NCBI RefSeq assembly: GCF_012769535.1
Contig: NZ_CP046565.1
Coordinates: forward strand, 2,060,501 to 2,124,500
Source of the DNA: Methylococcus geothermalis
GTDB lineage: Bacteria; Pseudomonadota; Gammaproteobacteria; Methylococcales; Methylococcaceae
DNA: 64,000 nt
Reading direction: 5' to 3'
The notes below the pieces were generated by a model, which had not been told where the DNA came from, ran no database searches, and worked only from the letters and a program-made list of their open reading frames with translations. A program made the position numbers and the translations under genes. Below, in pieces: positions 24,201-31,677 of the stretch (positions are counted from its first letter, which is position 1; every line of letters begins with the position of its first letter).

Positions 24201-26947
24201 TGGGCTTCGGCCACCACCGCATTGAAATCGGCGTCGCGTCCCGGCCGTCCTTCGACCGGCAGGCAAGGTCGTACGCGGTCGGCGTCGTGGCTTTGCGCCA
24301 GCCCCGAAAGCACGCGGCCGGGACCGACCTCCACCAGCCAGTCACAATGTTCCGACAGGGCTTCCAGCAGGCGGGTGAAATTCACCGGCGACACGATCTG
24401 CCGCGCCAGATGGGCGCGGAGGTCGGTGCTCGGCGCGATCTCCGCGCCGTCGATGCTGGAGAACGCCCGGCGGGTGAAATCACCGGCGCAGTCGGGCAGA
24501 TCCGCGCCGCTCCGGAAGCTCTCCGCCGCGCCATCCACCAGGCGGGAATGGAAAGCATTGGACACCGGCAGCAGGCTGGCGCGAATGCCGTCGGCGCTTG
24601 CCAGTTCGACGGCGCGGGACACCGCTGCGCGTTCACCCGAAATTACGGTCTGTAGCGGCGAGTTCACGTTGGCGACGGCGCAATAGCCGTCTCCCACGCG
24701 GCCGATGATCGCCTCGGCGGTCGTGGCGTCACAGGCCAATACGCCCATGGCGCCGGCCTCGCCTTCCGGCGCCGCCATGGCGAGTCCGCGCAGGGCGGCG
24801 AGGCGGACCAGGGCGGATGGGCCGTAGGCGCCGGCCGCGGCCAGTGCCGTGAGCTCGCCCAGGCTGTGTCCACCGACCACCGCGGGAACGATGCCGAGTG
24901 ATTCCAACCGCTCCTTCCACAGCAAGGAGACGGTACAGATGGCCGGCTGGGCATGCTCGGTTCGGGTCAGCACCGCCAGCCACTCGGGCTCGAGTTTTTT
25001 GGCCGGATCGCGCTCGGTGGGGCGCAGGTAAAGATGGCTCAAGGGTACGTCCCGGCCGCTGGGACACGCCGCCGCCACTTCGGCGTCGGCGCGTTCGACC
25101 ATCTCCCGCGCCCAGTCGAAACGTTCCACCAGACTGCGGGCCATTCCGATCTGCTGCGAGCCTTGGCCCGGAAACAGGAAGCCGACCCGCTGCGCAGGGA
25201 CGGCGTGGCTGATCCAGACTTGATCGCCCCGCCATAGGCTGCCTGGCCTCGGCGGATCTTCCGTCAGGCGCTTTTCCAGCAGATCGAGCCGCGCTTCGAG
25301 TTCCTCGACGGAGCCGGCGACCACCGCCGCCCGCCAAGGCTGATCATTGGCCAGGGTGGCGGCATGGGCCGCCGCGTCCACCAGCTCGCCGGCGGCCAGC
25401 CCGTGGACCTGCTGCCGGAACACCCTCACCGTCTGGAGCAGCCCGTCCGAATCGGAGCCCGAGAACGGGAAAACTTCCGTATGCTGGCGACTGGCCAGCA
25501 ACATGCGCTCGGGCAGGGCCGGCTGGAGTTCCGGCGCCGGCGGGTCGCCGCTTTCCAGGGTCACGTGGCAGTTGATGCCGCCGAACCCCATCGCGGAAAC
25601 GCCGGCGCGCAGCGGCTCGTCGGCCGCTCTGATCTGGCCTTCCAACACCGGGTAAAGCGCCCGCGCCGATTCGGCGAAGCTGGCATGCGGTTCGACACAG
25701 CCGGCGGTGGGCGGCACGACGCGCCGGTTGACTGCCAGCACCGCCTTGATGAATCCGCCGATGCCGGCCGCCGCCTTGGTGTGGCCGACGATGGATTTGA
25801 ACGAGGTCATGCCCACGCTATGGTCTTCCACCGGGCCGTGGGCGGCCAGCGCGCCGACGACGCCTTCGAGCTCGGTGCGGTCGCCCACCGTGGTCCCGGT
25901 GCCGTGGCCTTCGACGAAGGCCAGCGTCTGCGGGGCATAACCCGCCGCCTGATAGGCTCGGAGCAGCGCCTGGGTCTGTCCTTTCGCGCTCGGGGCGGTG
26001 ATGCCGCCGCGGCCGTCGGACGACACCCCCCAGCCGCGCAGCACCGCGTACACCGTGTCGCCGTCCCGGCGCGCGTCTTCCAGCCGTTTCAATACCACCA
26101 TGCCGCAGCCTTCACCGGGAATGAAGCCGTTGCCGCGCCGGTCGTAGACCCGCATCTCTTCGCGGGTCAGGGCGGTGGCCTTGGCAAAGCCGATCAGTTC
26201 GAGCGTATCGAGGCTGACGTCGACGCCGCCGGCGATCGCCAGGTCCATCTTGCGCTGCTGCAGGTAGTCGGCCGCGGTGGCGACCGCCAGCAGCGAGGAG
26301 GAACACGCCCCGTCGACGATGTAGCCGCCGCCGTGCCAGTCGAGGTAGTTGCAGATGCGGCCGGCAATGGTGTTGGCCAGGCTGCCGGCCAGAGTGTCCT
26401 CGTTGACCGCCGGGAACACGGACTTGTAGACCTCTTCCATCGCGGTTTCGAACTCCTGCATCAGGTCTTCGGGCAGTCCCCGCGCTTCCGCCGTGCGCCG
26501 CAGCACCTTGCGGACGAAGGGCCAGCGCAGCCGCATCGTTCCTGCTCGCGTTTCTTCTCCCGTCAAAGTATTGCCGATGATCGCTCCGGCGGTGTCCTTC
26601 GGCAGGGTGTCGGGGCCGATGCGGGCGTGGCCCAACGCTTCGAGAGCGGTGGCCAGCGAGAGCCAATGGACGATATCCGTGGTATCGAAAGTCGACCTGG
26701 GGATGCGGTAGGTTCCGGGATCGAACTCGAAGCCGTCCAGGACTGCGGCTTTGCGTCCATAGGTTTTGTCGGGCACCGACGGATCCGGGTCGTGATAGTC
26801 CGCGAGCGGCAGCCGGACATCGGGTATTTCCCGGAACTGCTGGCGGCGGCTGAGAATGTTTTCCCACAGTTGCAGCAGATTTCCAGCGCCGGGATAACGG
26901 CAGGCCATGCCGACCACGGCGATCGGTTGAGCGGTTTCGGTACGCAT
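18209..26947 (-). CDS. Iterative type I polyketide/polyunsaturated-lipid synthase with embedded GAF domains (KS-AT-GAF-GAF-ACP-ACP-KR-DH-PPTase-like-hotdog-hotdog)
   Basis: A 2,912-residue megasynthase. KS: residues about 5-480 with Cys in DGACSSS (about 214) and histidines in EGHGTGT (about 347) and GHTKAAAG (about 387). AT: about 585-890 with GHSLGE (about 694). Two GAF-like domains: about 985-1125 and 1132-1285. Two ACPs with DSIK serines at about 1357 and 1450. KR: structural half about 1500-1715, GGGKGI at about 1727, Tyr in WYAYSNEA at about 1874. DH: HDYRGSLLLP, His about 2007. PPTase-like: about 2300-2500, with GCDL at 2403, but WSALEAAMK lacks the usual Lys before Glu. Two hotdog domains: about 2560-2720 and 2745-2895; the last has NLVGNIYY as in TEBC enediyne thioesterases. 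Domain limits are estimates. No ER or separate TE is visible. Start ATG at 26947 has AGGAGG upstream. The product is unknown; a highly reduced or polyene-type chain made iteratively is an inference. Confidence 0.93.
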   Translation of the reverse strand: MRTETAQPIAVVGMACRYPGAGNLLQLWENILSRRQQFREIPDVRLPLADYHDPDPSVPDKTYGRKAAVLDGFEFDPGTYRIPRSTFDTTDIVHWLSLATALEALGHARIGPDTLPKDTAGAIIGNTLTGEETRAGTMRLRWPFVRKVLRRTAEARGLPEDLMQEFETAMEEVYKSVFPAVNEDTLAGSLANTIAGRICNYLDWHGGGYIVDGACSSSLLAVATAADYLQQRKMDLAIAGGVDVSLDTLELIGFAKATALTREEMRVYDRRGNGFIPGEGCGMVVLKRLEDARRDGDTVYAVLRGWGVSSDGRGGITAPSAKGQTQALLRAYQAAGYAPQTLAFVEGHGTGTTVGDRTELEGVVGALAAHGPVEDHSVGMTSFKSIVGHTKAAAGIGGFIKAVLAVNRRVVPPTAGCVEPHASFAESARALYPVLEGQIRAADEPLRAGVSAMGFGGINCHVTLESGDPPAPELQPALPERMLLASRQHTEVFPFSGSDSDGLLQTVRVFRQQVHGLAAGELVDAAAHAATLANDQPWRAAVVAGSVEELEARLDLLEKRLTEDPPRPGSLWRGDQVWISHAVPAQRVGFLFPGQGSQQIGMARSLVERFDWAREMVERADAEVAAACPSGRDVPLSHLYLRPTERDPAKKLEPEWLAVLTRTEHAQPAICTVSLLWKERLESLGIVPAVVGGHSLGELTALAAAGAYGPSALVRLAALRGLAMAAPEGEAGAMGVLACDATTAEAIIGRVGDGYCAVANVNSPLQTVISGERAAVSRAVELASADGIRASLLPVSNAFHSRLVDGAAESFRSGADLPDCAGDFTRRAFSSIDGAEIAPSTDLRAHLARQIVSPVNFTRLLEALSEHCDWLVEVGPGRVLSGLAQSHDADRVRPCLPVEGRPGRDADFNAVVAEAHARGLALRWAHLYENRLVRPFVPASARKFYVAPCERELAAVPPAAPSRTFRAATWVRQLEGQASSDLAQLSETLTAAFRDAVHAEHATVLLFEQAEDALRVVLPFDAFANRVSAAEGIFADVLRSGAPEAIEVLSEDSRFRAEFESLGIPAGWTALYVPFPSGAGRPLGLVRVARPGEPFTPMDAEILAELAAIAAPGLIQAYMAERARELHGIETLLHGAVARESADRDPTAIIDNLVESAKDSLGAEYGAILLHDRDTGTLHPAVHDKAEDLRLSAESGIPGEVFATRRSLHLANAHADPRFEPALDRLAGTRTRTVDCVPILTMQHSPLGVLLLVNRRFPGNRDYLAELGLRIGALLASRPLLDRMRAVSEGLKGEIVAAAPRTVAERSPEPAQSPPLPQTAIAGSARSVVLELLSERTGFAIETLQDDARLIDDLNLDSIKIGTLLGDVAIRLGVQGKVDPMRMNADTVGHVIEAFGAVAAPAAPAVAAAVPAPASAMDLLLDLVAERTGFSRDCLAPDQRLLDDLNIDSIKAGALLGDLILSTDTQDRIEAAPLANATLGEIAARVQAAIGGSAEHPEPAAVPSLGQARRLHWVRAFTQSSIPAPLFSPPGKPEPRSGDCLLLLPDATAPYGEHLRQRLAARVLNARSLGSEHLEAGPRRLVLMLSDAHTPRADSPAQAGIDELAVLHDLAQRAPAAWRSLTSVVFVQRSGGRGLSAAGAPSAWSFAGSLSLERPELEVGVIDFDPSLAADFVADRTLAELSGQPGYKAVEYDAEGMRWTRCIRPVEPEDCAARSIEWSARDVVLVTGGGKGITAECALAFALETGVRLALVGRSPAPRPGETGELAATLQRFAEAGIDCRYYAADVADHPAMERAVATIRAEMGPVTGVIHGAGTNTPRPVAEVSADQARLEIAPKLQGAENLLALFENHPPKLFAALTSIIGVTGMKNNAWYAYSNEAVARLLDGFAEAHPETAVVCHAFSVWDEVGMGVKLGSVRHLGQMGIDAIPVAEGVRQFLRWMRTAPPLKEVIVAASADGLATWVRPPTVEPTVPAGRFEGEIQRFEAGIELITQVSLDIRHDLYLADHDYRGSLLLPTVMGLEAMAQAALRVAGGTGTEVARIEDIRLERPIVVSRERPQRIEIRALARERMEASDPVVVEASIHAEQTGMEPAHFSARFVLGRRPEAAAGDTALPRRQLLGIMPKTDLYGGVLFQGPLFQRISGLEALDDSHVVFVTEARAETLRVPEGFSDTVRAPLVLGDPFYRDTLLQAAQISLTPEVCLPVRIGRIDLYGRDAAGGRYRAEAKVVGRDGSRILGEVTVFDEQDRVIERITDYEVRMLDRRGDLPTPAQLVERANRSDHPALQSELDHRAQGFGLSAPCVIVRDIPDLHAMERDRRRAISRPVFHAAVREAGRRFAVDTSHLDVRWLETGKPVLFRSHGRSGADTTAGLMDPEASFVPLEVSLSHDDDRVLCVAGKGLQGCDLVGPIQRSREQWRAMLNAGLFVLVSRLETEGDSLDEAGARVWSALEAAMKALDTRDITLDIEARHADTVLFRAAWEDVRLRVVSFPTMPAEGAKRMVAVVVNGMPKPDGRNAFDREQRHEGSAETTGAGAAQIVAATQHAPMAGSEGSWTGWLAAGGNPSDFLRVQTHIANPDADHPIAFRFPLAFKDGANADGTLYFSRFFEWMGRLREMALRPVLALLTDEFTSGKHAWVTNRSWASIERPVYAGEIMEVSCRFLGRNGPGNATVAVGFEWHRVLPAGTLERVATSQIQMTWARVVSHGVVTPEPYPAYLDGFFRELGSTTDGTGQTDQASHAGAMERIGAALWRAKPGPVAGIVLAEQSTATSPTDANLVGNIYYSKYYELQGVLRDGYFYRIVPDAYRLAEARGGLRCIFTEVRHLRDAMPFDTIKARMHVAGIHEKGIVLAFDFFRIMPGGKSEKLATGTHVAAWRTAEESGEVTDLPAALREHLLDRAREEILAATSKSAA

Positions 26948-26964
26948 AGGGTTATTTCCTCCTG

Positions 26965-26988
26965 AAAAAAAACTGCCCGGGATGGGCA
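26965..26988 (-). terminator. Terminator-like hairpin with 8-U tract in the PKS leader
   Basis: On the - strand TGCCC-ATCCC-GGGCA is followed by one G and eight T, ending one base before the CAGGAGG ribosome-binding site of the PKS gene. The stem is only five pairs but fully G/C apart from one A/U. It could end the RND transcript read through from upstream, or act as an attenuator in the PKS leader. Confidence 0.45.
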
Positions 26989-27126
26989 CTTGAACCGACG
27001 CTTGCCTTTCGGTGAGACGTCGAGATGTGAATGCAGCGAGAAGGGCTGCCTCGAAGCTCAACCTAACAAGAATGGGGAGGAATTCAAGGGATATATGGCA
27101 GTAGAGGACCCGGTATCGGTATTGGG

Positions 27127-27145
27127 GGAATAAAAGGCTTATTCC
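27127..27145. repeat. 7-base inverted repeat upstream of the PKS gene
   Basis: GGAATAA and TTATTCC flank five bases, 50 bases downstream of the RND stop and 180 bases before the PKS start. It may be an operator or a weak hairpin; nothing in the sequence decides this. Confidence 0.3.
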
Positions 27146-27195
27146 GGGAATCTGCGGGAAATCCGGATTTCGTCCGGCCGGGTTATTGTCGCGAC

Positions 27196-30100
27196 CTAGG
27201 GGGAAGAGCGGTCTTCGAACCACTGGTACAGGGTTGGCAGCACCACCAGCGTCAGCAGGGTCGAGGTGATGAGTCCGCCGATGACGACGATGGCCAGAGG
27301 CCGCTGGACTTCCGAGCCGGGGCCGTTGGAGAACAGGAACGGCACCAAGCCCAGCATGGCGACCGTCGCCGTCATCATGACCGGGCGGAAACGCTGCGTG
27401 CAGCCTTCGACGATCGCGGTTTCGCGGTCGATGCCGGTTTCGCGCAGTCCCCGGATACGGGACACCAGCACCACGCCATTCAATACCGCGATGCCCCAAA
27501 GGGTGATGAAACCGACCGAGGCCGGTACCGACAGGTATTCACCGGAGGCAAACAGGGAAAAGATCCCGCCCATGGAAGCGAAGGGGAGGACCAGAATGAT
27601 GAGTCCGGCGAAGCGCAGCGACTGGAACAGCAGGAACAGCAGGAAGAAGATCGCCGCGATGGTGATCGGAATGATGACCAGCAGGCGGTTCATGGCGCGC
27701 TCGAGGTTCTCGAACTGGCCGCCCCATTTGAGGAAATAGCCCTCCGGCAATTTGACCTTTTCGCCGACGGCCTTTTGCAGTTCGGCCACGAACCCGCCCA
27801 GGTCTCGGCCCCGCACGTTGGCGCCGATCACCAAACGGCGCTTGGCCATTTCACGGCTGATCTGGGCGGGGCCGTCGGTCAGCCGGATTTCGGCCAGATG
27901 CTCCAACGGCACCAGGGCGCCATGGTGAGACTCCAGCATGATCTTGCCGATGGCTTCCCCGCTGCCGCGGAAAGCATCGGGGAAGCGCACGACCGCCTGG
28001 AAGCGTCTTTCACCCTCGTAGATCTGGGTGCTCTCGCGCCCGCCGATCGCCGTCTCGATGATGTCGTTGATGTCCTGTACGTTGATGCCATGGCGGGCGA
28101 TGGCCCAGCGGTCGATGTCGATGGTCAGGTACTGCTGGCCGCTGATCCGCTCCATCCGGATGTCGCTTGCACCCCGGACTGAACGCAGCACGCGGACGAT
28201 TTCATCGCCCTTGCGCTTCAATACCTCCAGTTCGTCGCCGAAGATCTTGATGGCGATGTCGGAGCGCACGCCGGTGATCATTTCGTCGACCCGGTCGGAG
28301 ATCGGCTGGGCCATGACCACCTGTACGCCGGGCAGCACCCGCAGTGTTTCGCTCAGGGCGTCCATGACGTCGTCCTGGTCCCAGCCGGGAGGCAGTTCTT
28401 CCTGCGGCTTGAGCGTGAGGATGGGGGTGGATTCGTTTTCCGGCTGGGTGTCGGTGGGATTCTGGCTGCGGCCGAGCTGCGATACCGCCCGCGCGATGCC
28501 CGGCACCTGCATCACCAGCCGCATCGCCTCGGTTTCCATCTTGATCGATTCGTCCAGCGACATGCTGGGCGCCCGGTTGATGCCGGTGACGATCGCGCCT
28601 TCCTTCATTTCGGGAATGAACGAGGTGCCCAGGAGGGGGAACAGTCCCAGACTCAAGGCCAGCAAGGCCAGGGCCGTGACGACCACGGTGCGCGGACGGC
28701 ACAGCGCGACAGACAGCAGGGCGAGGTAGGGCCGCTTCATCGCGGCGATGATGCGGGTATCCTGCTCGCCCCCCCCTTTGAGCAGGTAGGCGCACAGCAC
28801 CGGCGAGAGGGTCAGCGACACGATGAGGGAGATGAACAGCGCGATGGCGATGGTATAGGCGAGGGGGGCGAACAGCTTGCCCTCCAGTCCCGTCATGGTC
28901 ATCAGCGGCAGGAACACCAGGCAGATGATGCCGACGCCGAACAGCACCGGCGTGCCCACTTCGGCGGCGGCATGCAGCACCACCTGCAGTTTGGTCTCCC
29001 CGGTGTCCCTCATCTCACCGAGATGGCGGAAGGTGTTTTCCACGACCACCACCGAGCCGTCCACCATGATGCCGATGGCGATGGCGAGCCCGCCCAGCGA
29101 CATCAGGTTGGCCGAAATGCCGTAGCGGTTCATGACCATGAAGGTCACCAGCGGCGTGATCACCAGGGTCGCCACCACGATCAGGCTGGAGCGGACGTCG
29201 CCCAGGTACAGCAGCAGGATGACGATGACCAGCACGATGCCTTCGACCAGCACCTTGGTCACGGTATGGATCGCGGCGTCCACCAGGGTGGTGCGGTCGT
29301 AGTACGGCACGATTTTCAGCCCGCCGGGCAGCATGCCTTTGTCGTTGATTTCCTGGATCCGCTCCTTCAGCTCGGTGACGATCCGCTTGGCGTTGCCGCC
29401 GCGGATCATCATCACGATGCCGCCCACCGCTTCGGTCTGCCCGTTCTTGATCACGGCACCATAGCGCACCGCGTGGCCGATCTTCACTTCGGCCACGTCG
29501 CGGATGAACACGGGCGTGCCGCCGCTTTCCTTGAGCACGATGTTGCGGATGTCCTCGATGTTCTCGATCAGCCCCAGGCCGCGGATCAGGTATTGTTCGG
29601 CATAGCGGGGCAGCTTGCCGCCACCGCTGTTGGCGTTGTTGAGGGCGAGAGCGGTATAGATGTCCTTGAGCGAGATGCCGTAGTGGCGCAGCCGGTCCGG
29701 ATTGGCGAGCACCTGGTACTGCCGCTCGTAACCGCCGATCGAGTTGATTTCCGCCACCCCGGGGACACCGCGCAGCAAGGGACGGACCACCCAGTCCTGA
29801 ACGGTCCGGCGCTCGGTCAGCTCCTGCTCGGTCAGGGCGCGGTCGCCGTCGTCCGGGCGCTCCAGGGTGAACTGGTAGACCTCGCCCAGTCCGGTCGACA
29901 CCGGCCCCAGCACCGGCGTGATGCCGTCCGGCAACTGGCTCGCCGCTTCGATCAACCGCTCCAGCACCAATTGGCGGGCGAAGTAGACGTCGGTGTCGTC
30001 GGTGAACACCAGGTTGATCTGGGACAGGGCGTTGCGGTTGACCGAACGCATCTCGGTCAAGCCCGGCAATCCCGTCATCGCGATTTCCAGCGGCACGGTG

Positions 30101-30294
30101 ACGAAGCGCTCGACCTCCTCCGGTGAGCGTCCCGGCGCCTCCGCCGCGACCTGGACCTGCACGTTGGTCACGTCGGGGAAGGCATCCACCGACAGTTCCC
30201 GCATCGCGGTGAGGCCGAAAGCCAGCAGGCAGAGTGTGACGATCACGACGATGAGCCGCTGGCGGAGGGCCGTGCGGATGAGGGATTCGATCAT
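27196..30294 (-). CDS. Heavy-metal-type RND efflux pump inner-membrane subunit (CusA/CzcA family)
   Basis: Proton-driven inner-membrane pump of 1,032 residues with twelve membrane segments and two large periplasmic loops. Features: N-terminal MIESLIRTALRQR anchor, the DAFPDVTNVQVQV porter segment typical of HME-RND pumps, the fourth membrane segment IAIGIMVDGSVVVVEN (compare DFGIIVDGAVIIVEN of CzcA; the first Asp is absent), and the GIAVLNGVVLVS segment near residue 935. Such pumps normally work with a membrane-fusion protein and an outer-membrane channel; neither gene adjoins it, so partners must come from elsewhere. It lies upstream of the PKS gene on the same strand. Substrate is uncertain. 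Confidence 0.92.
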   Translation of the reverse strand: MIESLIRTALRQRLIVVIVTLCLLAFGLTAMRELSVDAFPDVTNVQVQVAAEAPGRSPEEVERFVTVPLEIAMTGLPGLTEMRSVNRNALSQINLVFTDDTDVYFARQLVLERLIEAASQLPDGITPVLGPVSTGLGEVYQFTLERPDDGDRALTEQELTERRTVQDWVVRPLLRGVPGVAEINSIGGYERQYQVLANPDRLRHYGISLKDIYTALALNNANSGGGKLPRYAEQYLIRGLGLIENIEDIRNIVLKESGGTPVFIRDVAEVKIGHAVRYGAVIKNGQTEAVGGIVMMIRGGNAKRIVTELKERIQEINDKGMLPGGLKIVPYYDRTTLVDAAIHTVTKVLVEGIVLVIVILLLYLGDVRSSLIVVATLVITPLVTFMVMNRYGISANLMSLGGLAIAIGIMVDGSVVVVENTFRHLGEMRDTGETKLQVVLHAAAEVGTPVLFGVGIICLVFLPLMTMTGLEGKLFAPLAYTIAIALFISLIVSLTLSPVLCAYLLKGGGEQDTRIIAAMKRPYLALLSVALCRPRTVVVTALALLALSLGLFPLLGTSFIPEMKEGAIVTGINRAPSMSLDESIKMETEAMRLVMQVPGIARAVSQLGRSQNPTDTQPENESTPILTLKPQEELPPGWDQDDVMDALSETLRVLPGVQVVMAQPISDRVDEMITGVRSDIAIKIFGDELEVLKRKGDEIVRVLRSVRGASDIRMERISGQQYLTIDIDRWAIARHGINVQDINDIIETAIGGRESTQIYEGERRFQAVVRFPDAFRGSGEAIGKIMLESHHGALVPLEHLAEIRLTDGPAQISREMAKRRLVIGANVRGRDLGGFVAELQKAVGEKVKLPEGYFLKWGGQFENLERAMNRLLVIIPITIAAIFFLLFLLFQSLRFAGLIILVLPFASMGGIFSLFASGEYLSVPASVGFITLWGIAVLNGVVLVSRIRGLRETGIDRETAIVEGCTQRFRPVMMTATVAMLGLVPFLFSNGPGSEVQRPLAIVVIGGLITSTLLTLVVLPTLYQWFEDRSSP

Positions 30295-30361
30295 GGGATG
30301 AGGCGACGGGGAGCTGGGGTCGCCAGGCAGTCTAGCATGGCGGGGAGGTCATATTCCGCGT

Positions 30362-30384
30362 AGTATTACTTTCAATGTAATACT
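30362..30384. promoter_or_regulatory. Palindromic operator of the vapBC operon
   Basis: AGTATTAC (30362-30369) and GTAATACT (30377-30384) form a perfect 8-base inverted repeat with a seven-base spacer, 18 bases before the antitoxin start. AbrB/MazE-type antitoxins bind such palindromes over their own promoter, so this is the likely autoregulatory site. Confidence 0.65.
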
Positions 30385-30401
30385 TTTGTAGAGGGGTTCC
30401 C

Positions 30402-30632
30402 ATGCGCATCACCAGTAAAGGCCAGGTCACCATTCCGGCCGGGATTCGCCGGCAAGCGGGTTTGCTTCCGGCATCCGAAGTGGAGTTCGAGTATCGCGAC
30501 GGTGTGGTCATCCTGCGGCGGGCGGGCGGGAAAACGCGCGGCGAGGAATTGGTCTCGCGCCTGCGCGGCATGTTCAGCGCTTGCGGCAAGAGCACCGACG
30601 AAATCATGCGCGAGACTCGCGGCGGGGAGTGA
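30402..30632 (+). CDS. vapB: Antitoxin with AbrB/SpoVT swapped-hairpin domain (VapB)
   Basis: A 76-residue protein beginning MRITSKGQVTIPAGIRRQAG, the signature of the AbrB/MazE swapped-hairpin DNA-binding fold (about residues 1-45). The C-terminal tail (about 46-76) is the part that usually wraps the toxin. The stop shares a base with the start of the PIN toxin, so the genes are translationally coupled. The promoter carries a perfect palindrome fitting autorepression. Confidence 0.92.
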   Translation: MRITSKGQVTIPAGIRRQAGLLPASEVEFEYRDGVVILRRAGGKTRGEELVSRLRGMFSACGKSTDEIMRETRGGE

Positions 30633-31039
30633 TGGCCGCCGTCCTCATCGATACCAATGTCATCCTCGATGCCGCGAGCCCTGGAACGGAATGGCATGAA
30701 TGGTCCGCGCGGCAATTGTGCCGGGTCGTCGACGACGTCGGCGGCTGCGTCAATCCCATCATTTATGCGGAACTGGCGGGGTACGTGAACGACGAATCGG
30801 CGCTGGCCGCGCTGATCGACGATTTTCTGCTGGAAAAGGCCCAGCTTCCCTGGCAGGCCGCCTTCCTCACCGGCCGGACATTCGTCGCCTACCGGCGCCG
30901 GGGCGGCGTCCGCGGCGCGCCTTTGCCGGATTTCTTTATCGGCGCCCACGCCCAGGTGGCGGGGCTGACCCTGCTGACCCGGGACGCGGCGCGTTACCGA
31001 ACCTATTTCCCGGACTTGCGGTTGATCGCACCCGATTGA
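30632..31039 (+). CDS. vapC: PIN-domain ribonuclease toxin (VapC)
   Basis: A 135-residue PIN-domain nuclease. The four expected acidic metal ligands are visible: D7 (LIDTNVILD), E47 (YAELAG), D100 (LPDFFIGAHA) and D118 (LLTRDAARY). VapC toxins cut RNA such as initiator tRNA or rRNA loops when freed from VapB. The exact RNA target cannot be read from sequence. The ATG at 30632 overlaps the antitoxin stop by one base; a longer reading starting inside vapB is unlikely. Confidence 0.92.
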   Translation: MAAVLIDTNVILDAASPGTEWHEWSARQLCRVVDDVGGCVNPIIYAELAGYVNDESALAALIDDFLLEKAQLPWQAAFLTGRTFVAYRRRGGVRGAPLPDFFIGAHAQVAGLTLLTRDAARYRTYFPDLRLIAPD

Positions 31040-31067
31040 GTCCATTTCCCGAACCACGGAGACTTCC

Positions 31068-31661
31068 ATGCCCCATCCCAAGCGTCTCATCGTCGGTATC
31101 AGCGGCGCCACCGGCATCGTCTACGGTGCCCGCTTGCTGGCGCTGCTCAAGGGGACCGAGGTGGAGACGCACCTGGTCGTGTCGCGCGCGGCCGACCTGA
31201 CTCGGGCGCACGAGCTGGACCTGAGCGCCGCCGCCCTGAGGGGTCTTGCCAGCGTGAGCTATGGCGCCAACGACGTCGGCGCGGCGCTTTCCAGCGGCTC
31301 GTTCCGCACCTCGGGGATGGTGATCCTGCCTTGTTCCATGCGCACGCTGGGGGAGATCGCCACCGGCGTGACCAGCACCTTGCTGACGCGGGCCGCCGAC
31401 GTGGTGCTGAAGGAGCGGCGGCGGTTGGTGCTGGTGGTCCGGGAGACGCCGCTGCACGCCATTCATCTCCGCAACATGCTGACCGTGACCGAGTGCGGTG
31501 CCATCGTGATGCCGCCCGTGCCGGCGTTCTACACCCGGCCGCAGACCCTCGACGACATGGTCACCGATACCGTATGCCGCGTGCTGGATTTGTTCGACAT
31601 CGACGTGGGGCGGACCAAACGCTGGGGGGAGGATATCGACACCGGCGCTGCCGATAGCTGA
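31068..31661 (+). CDS. ubiX: Flavin prenyltransferase UbiX
   Basis: Makes prenylated FMN, the cofactor of the UbiD decarboxylase of ubiquinone synthesis. The 197-residue flavodoxin-like protein has the N-terminal GISGATGIVYGARLL phosphate-binding loop and the conserved LPCSMRTLGEIATG and RETPLHAIHLRNM stretches, matching UbiX/Pad1. GGAGA lies eight bases upstream of the ATG. It starts 28 bases after vapC but is unrelated to it; read-through is possible. ubiD is not in the window. Confidence 0.97.
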   Translation: MPHPKRLIVGISGATGIVYGARLLALLKGTEVETHLVVSRAADLTRAHELDLSAAALRGLASVSYGANDVGAALSSGSFRTSGMVILPCSMRTLGEIATGVTSTLLTRAADVVLKERRRLVLVVRETPLHAIHLRNMLTVTECGAIVMPPVPAFYTRPQTLDDMVTDTVCRVLDLFDIDVGRTKRWGEDIDTGAADS

Positions 31662-31677
31662 AGGGCCTGGGCAAGGC

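Noticed and set aside
26948-27499. Extended PKS start to 27499
   Set aside because: The added residues overlap the RND gene and have no KS character; the ATG at 26947 has AGGAGG and opens directly on IAVVGMACRYPGA.
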